Source: Intrasporangiaceae bacterium URHB0013 (GTDB lineage Bacteria > Actinomycetota > Actinomycetes > Actinomycetales > Dermatophilaceae). Taken from it: DNA of 64,000 nt. Where the stretch lies: positions 186,001-250,000 of the forward strand of contig KK211150.1 in assembly GCA_000620545.1 (NCBI GenBank), in the 5' to 3' direction. A model generated the notes under the pieces. It did not search any database, was not told where the DNA came from, and saw only the letters and a program-made list of their open reading frames with translations. The position numbers and the translations under genes are program-made. This document shows positions 54,201 through 61,845 of the stretch, in pieces (the first letter of the stretch is position 1; every line of letters starts with the position of its first letter).

Positions 54201-54754
54201 ACCATGAGCCACGGCACGCGCTCGCCGGGCATGTTCTGGCGCACGGCGACCGCAGTGCCGTGCCCGGCGGTGGCGACGGGAGTGATGTCGAGGTACTGGC
54301 TGACGTAGTACTCGTTGGTGCGGACGTTGCCGAGGGGCGCGAGGGCGGGGTCGTGGGTGAGGACCGCGTCGGCGGTGACCGTCTCGGTCGACGTGTTCGT
54401 CACGTCGAGGTCCCAGTGCCAGGTCGCGTGCGGGGCACCCAGACGGAGGACGAGGCGGTAGTCCAGTCCCTCGTGGTGCCCGGTCACCTCGACCGTGCCG
54501 TCACCCGGGACCACCGTGGAGCCGCTGCCCGGCCCCAGCAGGGCCCGACGGCGTATGCCGTCCGGCCGGTGCACGCGCAGGTGGACGTTGGTCAGTCCCG
54601 CCTCTGCGACGGTCGCGGGGTGCAGCAGCAGGCTGCTGCCGAAGGCCTCGAGGCGGCGAAGCCCACCGTTGTCGAGAACCTCGGCAGAGATCGCGGAACT
54701 GCCCTGCAGGGTATGGATCTTGGGAGCGGTAAGGACGGCGTTGTCGTCGAGCAC
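51287..54754 (-). CDS. GH94-family phosphorylase, probable 1,2-beta-oligoglucan phosphorylase
   Basis: Inverting phosphorylase of 1155 residues. The C-terminal (alpha/alpha)6 domain carries the catalytic-acid motif DWND at about 779-782 (GHGDWNDSLQ) with QDVCQGP-like CQGPVG and ASTFWGREIGLMY. The N-terminal 600 residues are beta-sandwich domains. The total length is far above the 800-residue cellobiose phosphorylases and close to 1,2-beta-oligoglucan phosphorylase of Listeria innocua, which splits beta-1,2-gluco-oligosaccharides with phosphate to glucose-1-phosphate. A low-complexity insertion near residue 270-300 is unusual. GTG start at 54754 follows AGGAAGGA. First gene of the GH94-GH3-GH35 unit. 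Confidence 0.82.
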   Translation of the reverse strand: MLDDNAVLTAPKIHTLQGSSAISAEVLDNGGLRRLEAFGSSLLLHPATVAEAGLTNVHLRVHRPDGIRRRALLGPGSGSTVVPGDGTVEVTGHHEGLDYRLVLRLGAPHATWHWDLDVTNTSTETVTADAVLTHDPALAPLGNVRTNEYYVSQYLDITPVATAGHGTAVAVRQNMPGERVPWLMVGTTGTGTGWATDALQLVERTERGVCWSGLDAADLPSTRLQHEHSLIALQDATVGIAPADTHRTGFWGIALEDHAEATSDADERWAEVALAADQAAARTASAGTGVARSAGATDRPEDGAAEPTPDTLWSSSPAFASRALDPAELDDPGLLEGRTHVETAADGTELAWTVRRGQLVTPAKELAVLRPHGHLLRTGDALTPDSRSLASTVWMAGTFHSQITRGHVGRNPVATGRRTYLGLQRAHGVRLFVEDAEGGWSLLESPSAWFTGLDHCTWWYAAASGPVLTVTSSAPADQHTLALSVAQRGAAPRRVLLAMQMADDLSEAPSVTTEGDHVDVLTANDPRPWRVSWTGPGSPEVGDARLQADGVGRGRGWLTVLFDPSDQLEVVLGSAPGAGDAAAGEVLPEGERLGAAFWDKAGHAVTLEGSSLGAHGFQAANLSAALPWFMHNAFVHYLSPRGLEQFSGGAWGTRDVCQGPVGLLTALGRQDAVRDVLLRVFRAQNARGDWPQAFEFLPPLPETGQQDSHGDVVFWPVLAAGDYLRTTGDSSLLDEMVAFVGDDALGEPATVAEHLRRAVARIAASTVPGSPLPAYGHGDWNDSLQPADPHLAAHLVSTWTAVLQTQSLRTLAEGLHAAGAPGDTTALAADADELAERTHDALRVQLAADPVLPGYLLHHEDGRVEPLVHPSDERTGLRYGVLPWIHAIGADLLTPEQARHHLELIDEHLLGPDGARLFDRPVSYVGGPMTVFQRAEASTFWGREIGLMYMHAHLRYAEALARVGDGAALLTALAKASPVGLDSLVPQARPRQTTCYYSSSDAAFADRYDASERYAALLAGDVPLEGGWRVYSSGPGLVLRLVTEVLLGIRQRGDDVEVDPVLPPTAEGTGGELVARLPLVGTDLTVRYVVGPVGHGVRRITVGGRELRLRPLTNPYRRAGVAVRAADLLTAAAPNGDRAPLKATGPTTEIIVETH

Positions 54755-54780
54755 CGTTCCTTCCTATCAGTGGGTGTGTT

Positions 54781-54796
54781 TTCACTCCAGAGTGAA
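54781..54796. promoter_or_regulatory. Inverted repeat, candidate operator for the GH94-GH3-GH35 unit
   Basis: TTCACT and AGTGAA are exact reverse complements around CCAG, 27 nt upstream of the GH94 start. Two direct ATGAAAGT copies lie at 54812-54819 and 54842-54849, 30 bp apart. The whole patch is AT-rich for this genome. Confidence 0.5.
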
Positions 54797-54869
54797 TCCC
54801 CTTGAAAACAAATGAAAGTCGCAACACGCACGACGGAGGTCATGAAAGTAGTTACATGCCTCCAGAACA

Positions 54870-54898
54870 TTGACAGTGGTCATGATGGCGCCCATAAC
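54870..54898 (+). promoter_or_regulatory. Promoter of the oligosaccharide importer operon
   Basis: TTGACA (54870-54875) and CATAAC (54893-54898) with a 17-bp spacer fit a vegetative sigma-A promoter very well. The start should be near 54905, giving a leader of about 40 nt with GGAGG at 54932 before the ATG at 54943. Confidence 0.75.
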
Positions 54899-54942
54899 CT
54901 GACGGAAATCCCGCCCTGACGAAGGACTGACGGAGGTCTGCA

Positions 54943-56625
54943 ATGACGCTGACTCGAAGCAAGCCCGTGCTTATCGTGACTGGCCTGACCGCCGCACTCG
55001 CTCTCGCAAGCTGTGCCGGCAGTGCGAAACAGAAGGAGAGCGCCGGCGCCGCCGGCACAGGGGGGATGATCGCCCAGCTGACGTTCCCCTCGGAGGCAGA
55101 CGCCTCGGTCGGCAGCCTCGCGAACTACAACCCCTATGCACCGAAGCCGCTGACGTCGACGTGGCTCTACGAGCAGCTCATCGTGCGCAACGCGCTCACC
55201 TGCGAGGAGACTCCCTGGCTGGCCGAGAAGGCCACGTGGGAGGGTGGTGAGAAGCTGACCTTCGACATCCGTCAGGGCATCAAGTGGACCGACGGCCAGC
55301 CGTTCACGGCGAAGGACGTCGCCTTCACCTTCAATCTCATGAAGCAGTACCCGGCGCTCGACAAGCCCGGCGTCTGGACCTCGACGTTCGGCGCGCCGGC
55401 CACCAGTGTGACCGCCGAGGGCAACAAGGTCGTCTTCGCCTTCTCCGGGAACGCCGCCCCCAAGTACGACGGGATCATCGCGTCGAAGATCCTGCCCGAG
55501 CACGTCTACTCGAAGGTCGGCGACCCGACCAAGTACGTCGACAAGACGCCCGTGTCCACCGGCCCCTTCAAGGTGGGCAGCTTCAACGGCCGCCAGCTCG
55601 TTCTCGAGCGCCGACCGGACTACTGGCAGGCTGACAAGATCAAGGTGCAGAAGCTCGTCCTCGAGGGTCAGTACGACGCGGCCCAGGCCGCCCTCAAGCT
55701 GCGGTCGGGTCAGCTCGATGCGTACTTCGGTGAGATCCCCAACCCGGAGAAGACGTTCGTCAGCGCGGACCCGAAGAACAACCACTACTACTACGCGCCC
55801 AACGGGATGACCGTGCTCACGGGCAACAACGAGAAGGCGCCCTTCAACGACGCCAAGTTCCGTGAGGCCATCTCCTACGCCATGAACAAGCAGGAGATGT
55901 CCGTCAAGGCGACCTACGGCGTCATGAAGCCGGCGAGCCAGACCGGCCTCAAGCTGCCCGCCATGGAGGCGCTGCTCCCGGACAAGTACGCCGACCAGGA
56001 GACGGTGCTGCCCTACGACCCCGCCAAGGCAGGCCAGCTCCTCGACGCGGCCGGCTACAAGAAGGGCCCCGACGGCAAGCGCACCAACCCCGACGGCTCG
56101 CCGCTCGCGGTCAACTTCTCCGTCCAGGCCGGTTTCATCGACTACCAGGCGATCGCCGACGTGGCCGTCAAGGGCCTCAACGACCTCGGCGTCACCGCGA
56201 AGGTCACCGCTTCCGCACCGGACTCGGTCGACGGTCAGAAGAAGACCGGCGACTACCAGCTGATGCTCGAGTACCTGCACGGTGGCTGTGAGCTCGCCAA
56301 GAACCTCGGAACCAAGCTCTCGAGCACCCAGATGCCGACGAAGACCGAGGTGCTCCCCAACGTCCAGCGCTTCAAGGACCCGGCTGTCGACGCGGCCGTG
56401 ACCAAGCTCGCCAGCGACACGGACCGCGAGGCCCAGAAGACCGACCTGGCGCCACTGGTCGACACGATGATGACGCAGTACCCGGTCACATCGCTGATCT
56501 ACGCTCCGGCCCGCGTCATCTACCGCACCGACAAGGCCGTTGGTTGGCCGAGCGAGCAGGACCCCTACGCCAACCCTCAGGACGACAAGCTCCTGATGCT
56601 CACCCACCTCACTGCCCCGAAGTGA
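54943..56625 (+). CDS. Family-5 ABC substrate-binding lipoprotein (probable gluco-oligosaccharide binding)
   Basis: A 560-residue lipoprotein. The signal peptide ends in LASC (lipobox Cys near 24). The DppA/OppA-type fold is clear: EGGEKLTFDIRQGIKWTDGQ, AKDVAFTFN, STGPFKVGSF and YWQADKIKVQKLVLEG. Family-5 proteins bind peptides, but several bind beta-gluco-oligosaccharides, for example cellobiose/laminaribiose proteins of Thermotoga. The divergent GH94-GH3-GH35 unit argues for a sugar ligand here. First gene of a five-gene unit that brings its own ATPase. Confidence 0.9.
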   Translation: MTLTRSKPVLIVTGLTAALALASCAGSAKQKESAGAAGTGGMIAQLTFPSEADASVGSLANYNPYAPKPLTSTWLYEQLIVRNALTCEETPWLAEKATWEGGEKLTFDIRQGIKWTDGQPFTAKDVAFTFNLMKQYPALDKPGVWTSTFGAPATSVTAEGNKVVFAFSGNAAPKYDGIIASKILPEHVYSKVGDPTKYVDKTPVSTGPFKVGSFNGRQLVLERRPDYWQADKIKVQKLVLEGQYDAAQAALKLRSGQLDAYFGEIPNPEKTFVSADPKNNHYYYAPNGMTVLTGNNEKAPFNDAKFREAISYAMNKQEMSVKATYGVMKPASQTGLKLPAMEALLPDKYADQETVLPYDPAKAGQLLDAAGYKKGPDGKRTNPDGSPLAVNFSVQAGFIDYQAIADVAVKGLNDLGVTAKVTASAPDSVDGQKKTGDYQLMLEYLHGGCELAKNLGTKLSSTQMPTKTEVLPNVQRFKDPAVDAAVTKLASDTDREAQKTDLAPLVDTMMTQYPVTSLIYAPARVIYRTDKAVGWPSEQDPYANPQDDKLLMLTHLTAPK

Positions 56626-56686
56626 TGAACACCGCCTCCGCCGGGGCGGCTGGCCAAGCCGCCCCGGCCCGACCAGAGAGGCCAGC

Positions 56687-57676
56687 ATGACCTACTTCGC
56701 GCGGAAGCTCGGCTTCTTCCTGGCCACCCTCTGGGCCGTCGTCACCCTGAACTTCCTCATCCCCCGACTGCAGCCCGGTGATCCGGCGGAGATCATGGTG
56801 AAGCGGCTGGCCGGCAAGGACGCCGCCCTGGACCAGGCTCAGGTGGAGGCGATGCGGGCCATGCTGGGCACGCCGACGGATTCGTTGTGGCACCAGTACG
56901 TCTCGTATCTCACCGAACTGGTCCACGGCAACTTCGGCCTCTCCTACACGTACTACCCGTTCCCGGTGACCGAGGTGATCGGTCAGGCGTTCTGGTGGAC
57001 GGTCGTGCTCGTGACGATCGCCCAGGTGCTCTCGTTCGTCGGTGGGGTCGTGCTCGGGGCGTATGCCGCGTGGCGGCGGAACTCGCGCTTGGACTCCGTC
57101 GTGACCCTCGGCTCGACGTTCCTCGGCACGCTGCAGCCCTTCTGGATCGGTCTGCTCCTGCTCTACGTCTTCGGCTACAGCCTCGGCTGGTTCCCGACGT
57201 CAGGCGGCTACGAGGAGGCGACCCCGGGCTGGAACTGGCAGTTCATCCAGGAGGCCGTCTCGCACTCGTTCCTGCCGGCGCTGGCGCTGCTCATCGTCAC
57301 GCCGATCGGCTGGATCCTCGGCATGCGCAACACGATGATCATGAACCTCGGCGAGGACTACATCCGGCTCGCGAAGGCCAAGGGCCTGCCCGACCGGGAC
57401 GTCGCCCTGAAGTATGCCGCGCGAAACGCCTTGCTCCCCAGTGTCACCGGCTTCGCGCTCGCCCTCGGTGGCGTGCTGGGCGGGGCGATTCTCGTCGAGA
57501 CGGTCTTTGACTATCCCGGTCTGGGCCGGTTGATGGGTGAGGCCGTCGAACAGAAGGACTACCCGTTGCTGCAAGCACTCATGCTCCTCACCACCGTCGG
57601 CGTTCTCGTCGCCAACCTCGCCGCGGACCTGCTCTACGGCGTGCTGGACCCGCGTGCCAGGAGGGCTGAAGGATGA
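56687..57676 (+). CDS. Opp/Dpp-type ABC permease, DppB-like
   Basis: Permease of 329 residues with six membrane helices, beginning YFARKLGFFLATLW and carrying the PGDPAEIMV loop near the N-terminus (residues 30-40). The cytoplasmic loop includes DYIRLAKAKGLPDRDVALKY, the DppB-type ATPase-contact motif. ATG at 56687 follows GAGAGG. ATGA overlap with the next permease gene. Confidence 0.93.
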   Translation: MTYFARKLGFFLATLWAVVTLNFLIPRLQPGDPAEIMVKRLAGKDAALDQAQVEAMRAMLGTPTDSLWHQYVSYLTELVHGNFGLSYTYYPFPVTEVIGQAFWWTVVLVTIAQVLSFVGGVVLGAYAAWRRNSRLDSVVTLGSTFLGTLQPFWIGLLLLYVFGYSLGWFPTSGGYEEATPGWNWQFIQEAVSHSFLPALALLIVTPIGWILGMRNTMIMNLGEDYIRLAKAKGLPDRDVALKYAARNALLPSVTGFALALGGVLGGAILVETVFDYPGLGRLMGEAVEQKDYPLLQALMLLTTVGVLVANLAADLLYGVLDPRARRAEG

Positions 57677-58617
57677 CCACGACCCCCGTACCGACACCCG
57701 GCGGAGACTTCATGTCGGCGGGTGAGCCAGGGCAAGAGCTCGCTGTGGAACAGGTCAGCGACGTCGAGACGCCGGACCAGTGGTGGCAGGTGATCTGGAG
57801 CAGCAAGAAGGCCAGAGTGGGCGTCATCGTCCTGGCCGTCTACGTGCTCGTGGCGATCTTCGCCCCGCTCATCGCGCCCCACGACCCGCTCGACGGCTCC
57901 TTCGAGCCGCTCGCAGGCCCGAGCTCGACGAACTGGCTGGGCACGACGACGAGCGGTCAGGACATCGCGTCACAGCTGATCTACGGGTCGCGGATCTCGT
58001 TGCTGGTCGGCCTCTTCGGCGGGCTCTTCGCGACGGTGATCGCGACGGTCATCGGCCTCATCTCGGGCTACGCCGAGGGCACTCTGCTCGACGACGGGCT
58101 CTCCTTCCTGACCAACGTCTTCCTCGTCATCCCGGTCTTCCCGCTCATCATCACCCTCGTCGCCTACTCGGAGGTGCGCGGACTCTGGCTCATCGTCGGG
58201 GTCGTGGCGATCACCTCCTGGGCCGGGGCGGCCCGTGCCAAGCGCTCGCAGATCATCACGTTGCGCAACCGCGACTTCGTCACGGCGGCGAAGTTCTCCG
58301 GCGAGGGCACGTGGCGCATCGTCTTCCGCGAGATCATGCCCAACATGAGCTCGCTGGTGCTCGCGAGCTTCGTCGGTGCCGCGACCGGGGCCATCGCCGC
58401 CGAAGCGGGCCTCGCGGCCCTCGGCCTCGGTGACAGCCGGAACGTCTCATGGGGCACGATGCTCTACCAGTCCAACGCCCAGGGGGCCATCGCCCAGGGC
58501 CTCTGGCTCTGGGTCTTCGCGCCCGGCCTCGTGCTCGCCATCCTCATGACCGCGACGACGTTCATCAACTTCGGCGTCGACCTGCTGAGCAACCCCCACC
58601 TCCGGGAGGACGCATGA
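57673..58617 (+). CDS. Opp/Dpp-type ABC permease, DppC-like
   Basis: Permease of 314 residues with a long cytoplasmic N-terminal tail, six helices and the DppC-type loops APHDPLDG and NWLGTTTSGQDI near the N-terminal third, plus NRDFVTAAKFSGEG as the coupling loop. Works as a heterodimer with the DppB-like protein. ATG at 57673 overlaps the previous stop, and its own stop overlaps the ATPase start. Confidence 0.93.
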   Translation: MTTTPVPTPGGDFMSAGEPGQELAVEQVSDVETPDQWWQVIWSSKKARVGVIVLAVYVLVAIFAPLIAPHDPLDGSFEPLAGPSSTNWLGTTTSGQDIASQLIYGSRISLLVGLFGGLFATVIATVIGLISGYAEGTLLDDGLSFLTNVFLVIPVFPLIITLVAYSEVRGLWLIVGVVAITSWAGAARAKRSQIITLRNRDFVTAAKFSGEGTWRIVFREIMPNMSSLVLASFVGAATGAIAAEAGLAALGLGDSRNVSWGTMLYQSNAQGAIAQGLWLWVFAPGLVLAILMTATTFINFGVDLLSNPHLREDA

Positions 58618-60467
58618 CACTCCTCGACGTCCGCGATCTCAGCGTCCGCTACGAGCCCAAGGCCTCCCGTCCCCTCGACGCCGTCCAAGGGGTCAGCTTC
58701 TCCATCGAACCCGGTGAGTTCGTCGGTCTCATCGGGGAGTCCGGGTCGGGCAAGACGACGCTCGGCACCGCGCTCCTGCGGTTGCTGCAGCGCCCCGGTC
58801 GCATCAGCGGCGGCTCGATCCAGTTCAACGGGACCGACATCACGGACCTTCAGGAGGACGAGCTGCGTGCACTGCGCTGGCGTGACCTCTCCACGGTCTT
58901 CCAGAGCAGCATGAACTCGCTCAATCCCGTCGTCCGGGTGGAGGCGCAGTTCCGTGACGCCATCGAGCAGCACTCGTCCCTTCGCGGTGAGGCGGTGACA
59001 CGACGCATCCGCGAGCTCTTCGACATGGTCATCATCGACCCGAAGTTCATGACCGCCTTCCCCCACGAGCTCTCCGGGGGCATGCGCCAGCGGGTCAACC
59101 TCGCGCTGGCGCTGGCACTCGACCCGAAGTTCATCCTGCTCGACGAGCCCACCACCGGGCTCGATGTCGTGGTGCAGCACTCGATCCTCGAGAACGTCCG
59201 ACGGCTCCAGGCCGAGCAGGGCTTCGCGGTCCTCTTCATCAGCCACGACATCGGCACCGTGCTCGACCTCTCGGACCGCATCCTCGTCATGTATGCCGGT
59301 CGCATCGTCGAGGACCAGAGCGCCGGAGCGCTGCTGCGCGAACCCCTGCACCCGTACACCAAGGGGTTGCTCGGGTCGTACGGTGACCCGCGCGACGAGA
59401 CCGTCAAGATCACCTACGTCCCCGGCCGGCCGCCGGACCTCAGCCGCACCATGGTCGGGTGCAGGTTCGCCCCGCGGTGCCCCGAGCGGATCCAGGTGTG
59501 CCTCGAGCACGACCCGCCGCTCGTACCGCTCAACGGTGGCCGGGTGGCGTGCCACGTCGCCGTGCTGCAGCGGGGAGAGGACGGCGCCGAGAACTTCGGC
59601 GAGCCGAAGCGCGGCTTCGAGGGGCCACAGTTCGTCAAGACCGCGGACGAGTCCCGGAGCGCCCTGGCGGGCGAGGTCGTCCTCTCGGTGGAGAACGTCT
59701 CGAAGGTCTTCGAGCAGCGTCGCGGCTTCACGGTCACACGCACGGAGGCCGTCAGCAACGTCAGCTTCGAGCTGCGCCGGGGCGAGGTGACGGCGCTCGT
59801 GGGTCAGAGCGGCAGCGGCAAGTCGACCCTCGCCAAGATGATCACCGGGGTCGAGACCCCCACCGAGGGCCGCATCGTCTTCCACGGCCCGGACGGCGAC
59901 AAGCTCGTCTCGGGCTTCAAGGGACGCGCGTTGCGGGCCTACCGCAGTGACGTCCAGATGGTCTTCCAGGACCCGTACAGCTCGATCAACCCTGCCAAGC
60001 GACTCGGCTACGTCCTGTCCCGTCCGCTCGTCAACTACCAGGGCCTCAAGGGCGAGGAGCTGCGCGAACGGGTCAAGGAGCTGCTGGAGCGGGTCGCGCT
60101 CACGCCGGCCGAGCGGTTCATCAACCGCTACGGCTACGAGCTGTCAGGTGGCCAGCGCCAGCGCGTCATCATCGCGAAGGCCCTCGCCGTCGAGCCCGAG
60201 ATCATCGTCGCCGACGAGCCGATCTCCAGCCTCGACGTGTCGATCCGCGCGGAGATCCTCGAGCTGCTCAACGATCTGGTGAAGGAGAACGACGTCGGCA
60301 TCCTCTACATCACGCACGACCTCCTGAGCGCCCGGATGCTCTCCGACGAGGTCATCGTGCTCAACGGGGGCAAGGTCGTCGAGAAGGGAGCGACCCTCGG
60401 TGTCATCCGTGACCCCAAGGACGACTACACGCGCAGCCTCCTCGACGCGATTCCCAACCCGTTCTGA
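58614..60467 (+). CDS. Fused OppD-OppF ABC transporter ATPase
   Basis: A 617-residue protein with two complete nucleotide-binding domains. First: Walker A GESGSGKTT, signature LSGGMRQRV, Walker B LLDEPTTGLD; after it the OppD-specific Cys-rich segment (GCRFAPRCPERIQVC), which in this family can hold an Fe-S cluster. Second: Walker A GQSGSGKST, signature LSGGQRQRV, Walker B VADEPISSLD. The second Walker B has Ser-Ser where most have Thr-x-x-Gly. Fusion gives one polypeptide per transporter. ATG at 58614 in ATGA overlap; a strong terminator follows at 60487-60527. Confidence 0.93.
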   Translation: MTLLDVRDLSVRYEPKASRPLDAVQGVSFSIEPGEFVGLIGESGSGKTTLGTALLRLLQRPGRISGGSIQFNGTDITDLQEDELRALRWRDLSTVFQSSMNSLNPVVRVEAQFRDAIEQHSSLRGEAVTRRIRELFDMVIIDPKFMTAFPHELSGGMRQRVNLALALALDPKFILLDEPTTGLDVVVQHSILENVRRLQAEQGFAVLFISHDIGTVLDLSDRILVMYAGRIVEDQSAGALLREPLHPYTKGLLGSYGDPRDETVKITYVPGRPPDLSRTMVGCRFAPRCPERIQVCLEHDPPLVPLNGGRVACHVAVLQRGEDGAENFGEPKRGFEGPQFVKTADESRSALAGEVVLSVENVSKVFEQRRGFTVTRTEAVSNVSFELRRGEVTALVGQSGSGKSTLAKMITGVETPTEGRIVFHGPDGDKLVSGFKGRALRAYRSDVQMVFQDPYSSINPAKRLGYVLSRPLVNYQGLKGEELRERVKELLERVALTPAERFINRYGYELSGGQRQRVIIAKALAVEPEIIVADEPISSLDVSIRAEILELLNDLVKENDVGILYITHDLLSARMLSDEVIVLNGGKVVEKGATLGVIRDPKDDYTRSLLDAIPNPF

Positions 60468-60486
60468 GGTGCCGCTTCAGACGTCG

Positions 60487-60527
60487 CGGCGGGGTGGTCC
60501 GGGAGGGAGCCCCGGACCACCCCGCCG
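60487..60527 (+). terminator. Perfect 17-bp terminator after the importer operon
   Basis: CGGCGGGGTGGTCCGGG (60487-60503) and CCCGGACCACCCCGCCG (60511-60527) are exact reverse complements around a 7-nt loop, 20 nt past the ATPase stop. It separates the importer from the lacI-glycoamylase pair. Another short dyad GATGGC-ATAC-GCCATC follows at 60547-60562. Confidence 0.88.
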
Positions 60528-60651
60528 TGGCTCGCCCAGCCCGCCGGATGGCATACGCCATCGGTGGTGGCGGCGGGCGCGACCGCGCTCGGCCTCGGCT
60601 TGTGGAGCGGGGCGGCGCCGTGCACAGTTGTCCCCGGAAGAGGGAGCCTGG

Positions 60652-61698
60652 GTGTCCACTGAGCACGATGACGCGCGACCGGTCACGATCTACACCGTGG
60701 CCGAGCGGGCCGGCGTGTCCATCGCCACGGTCTCGCGCGTGCTCAGCGGGTCGACCCCGGCGTCGGCGATGACCCGGCAGCGGGTGCTGCGGGCCGTCGA
60801 GGACCTCGAGTACGTCCCGCTGCGAGCCGGTCGACCCGTCGACGTGCCGTCGCACGAGACACACGGGCTCGTCCTGCCGGGCCTGCGCGGGCCCTACTAC
60901 TCCGAGCTGCTGTCGGGCTTCGAGTCGACGGCTGCCCGCGAGGGCCAGTCCGTCGTCGTCGTCGTGTGCGACGCGTCGAAGGACGCCGAGGCCTCGGTGC
61001 GCAAGATCCTCGGCCGGGTCGACGGCATCGTCATCGCCAACGACACCATCAGCGATGCCATGGTGCGCCAGATCGTGCGGACGACCCCGGCGGTGCTCGT
61101 CGCGCGCGACGCCATCGAGGGGTGCGACGCGGTGCAGGTCGAGAACTTCATCAGCTCGGCGGAGCTGACCCGGCACCTGCTCGAGCACGGCCGCACGCGG
61201 CTCCTCTTCGTCGGCGACCCGGACACCTCGCACGACGTCTCCGAGCGCTACCGCGGATTCCAGCACGCCCTCACCCGAACGCGAGGAGCCGAGGCCGCGC
61301 CGCCGATCCGGGTGCAGTACGAGGAGACCTCGGGCCGCCGGGTCATGGAGGCTCTGCGCGAGATCGAGGCTGCCGGGACCGAGATCGACGGGCTCGTCTG
61401 CGCCAACGACGAGCTCGCCGTCGCGACGATGGTGCTGCTCGGTCGCGATGGCCGGCGCGTGCCCGACGACGTCGCCGTGGTCGGCTTCGACGACATCATG
61501 ACCTCGCGCTACCTCGCGCCCGGCCTCACCACGGTGCAGCAGCCGATGCGGGAGCTCGGGCGGTGGGCCGCGATCCGCCTCCACGAGCGCATCTCCGGGC
61601 GGAAGTTCGACGTACACCCCCAGGTGCTGCCCACCCGCATGGTCGTGCGCGGGTCCTGCGGCTGCGACTGGGACCAGACCGCCGTCGTCAGCGACTGA
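60652..61698 (+). CDS. LacI-family transcriptional regulator
   Basis: A 348-residue repressor with an N-terminal helix-turn-helix and hinge (IYTVAERAGVSIATVSRVLS) and the periplasmic-binding-protein-like sensor domain (DGIVIANDTIS, DGLVCANDELA, VVGFDDIMTSRYLAPGLTTV). It most likely senses a gluco-oligosaccharide and controls the divergent importer and hydrolase units. GTG at 60652 follows GAGGGAG; the frame is open upstream, but the protein family starts here. Confidence 0.92.
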   Translation: MSTEHDDARPVTIYTVAERAGVSIATVSRVLSGSTPASAMTRQRVLRAVEDLEYVPLRAGRPVDVPSHETHGLVLPGLRGPYYSELLSGFESTAAREGQSVVVVVCDASKDAEASVRKILGRVDGIVIANDTISDAMVRQIVRTTPAVLVARDAIEGCDAVQVENFISSAELTRHLLEHGRTRLLFVGDPDTSHDVSERYRGFQHALTRTRGAEAAPPIRVQYEETSGRRVMEALREIEAAGTEIDGLVCANDELAVATMVLLGRDGRRVPDDVAVVGFDDIMTSRYLAPGLTTVQQPMRELGRWAAIRLHERISGRKFDVHPQVLPTRMVVRGSCGCDWDQTAVVSD

Positions 61699-61845
61699 CC
61701 CCGTTCGCACCGGGCTCGTCGCTGCGCTCACCGCGCTCACCGCGCTCACCCGCGGGCCGCCCCACGGCTCGCTCCCTCGAACCGCACTCGGTCCGAGCCC
61801 TCGGGCTCGGTCCCCCGACATGTCACCCGACCGAAGGACTTCCGT

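Noticed and set aside
61730-61760. CGCTCACCG triplicate as an operator array
   Set aside because: Three short GC-rich copies before the glycoamylase gene are within what slippage produces in such DNA.
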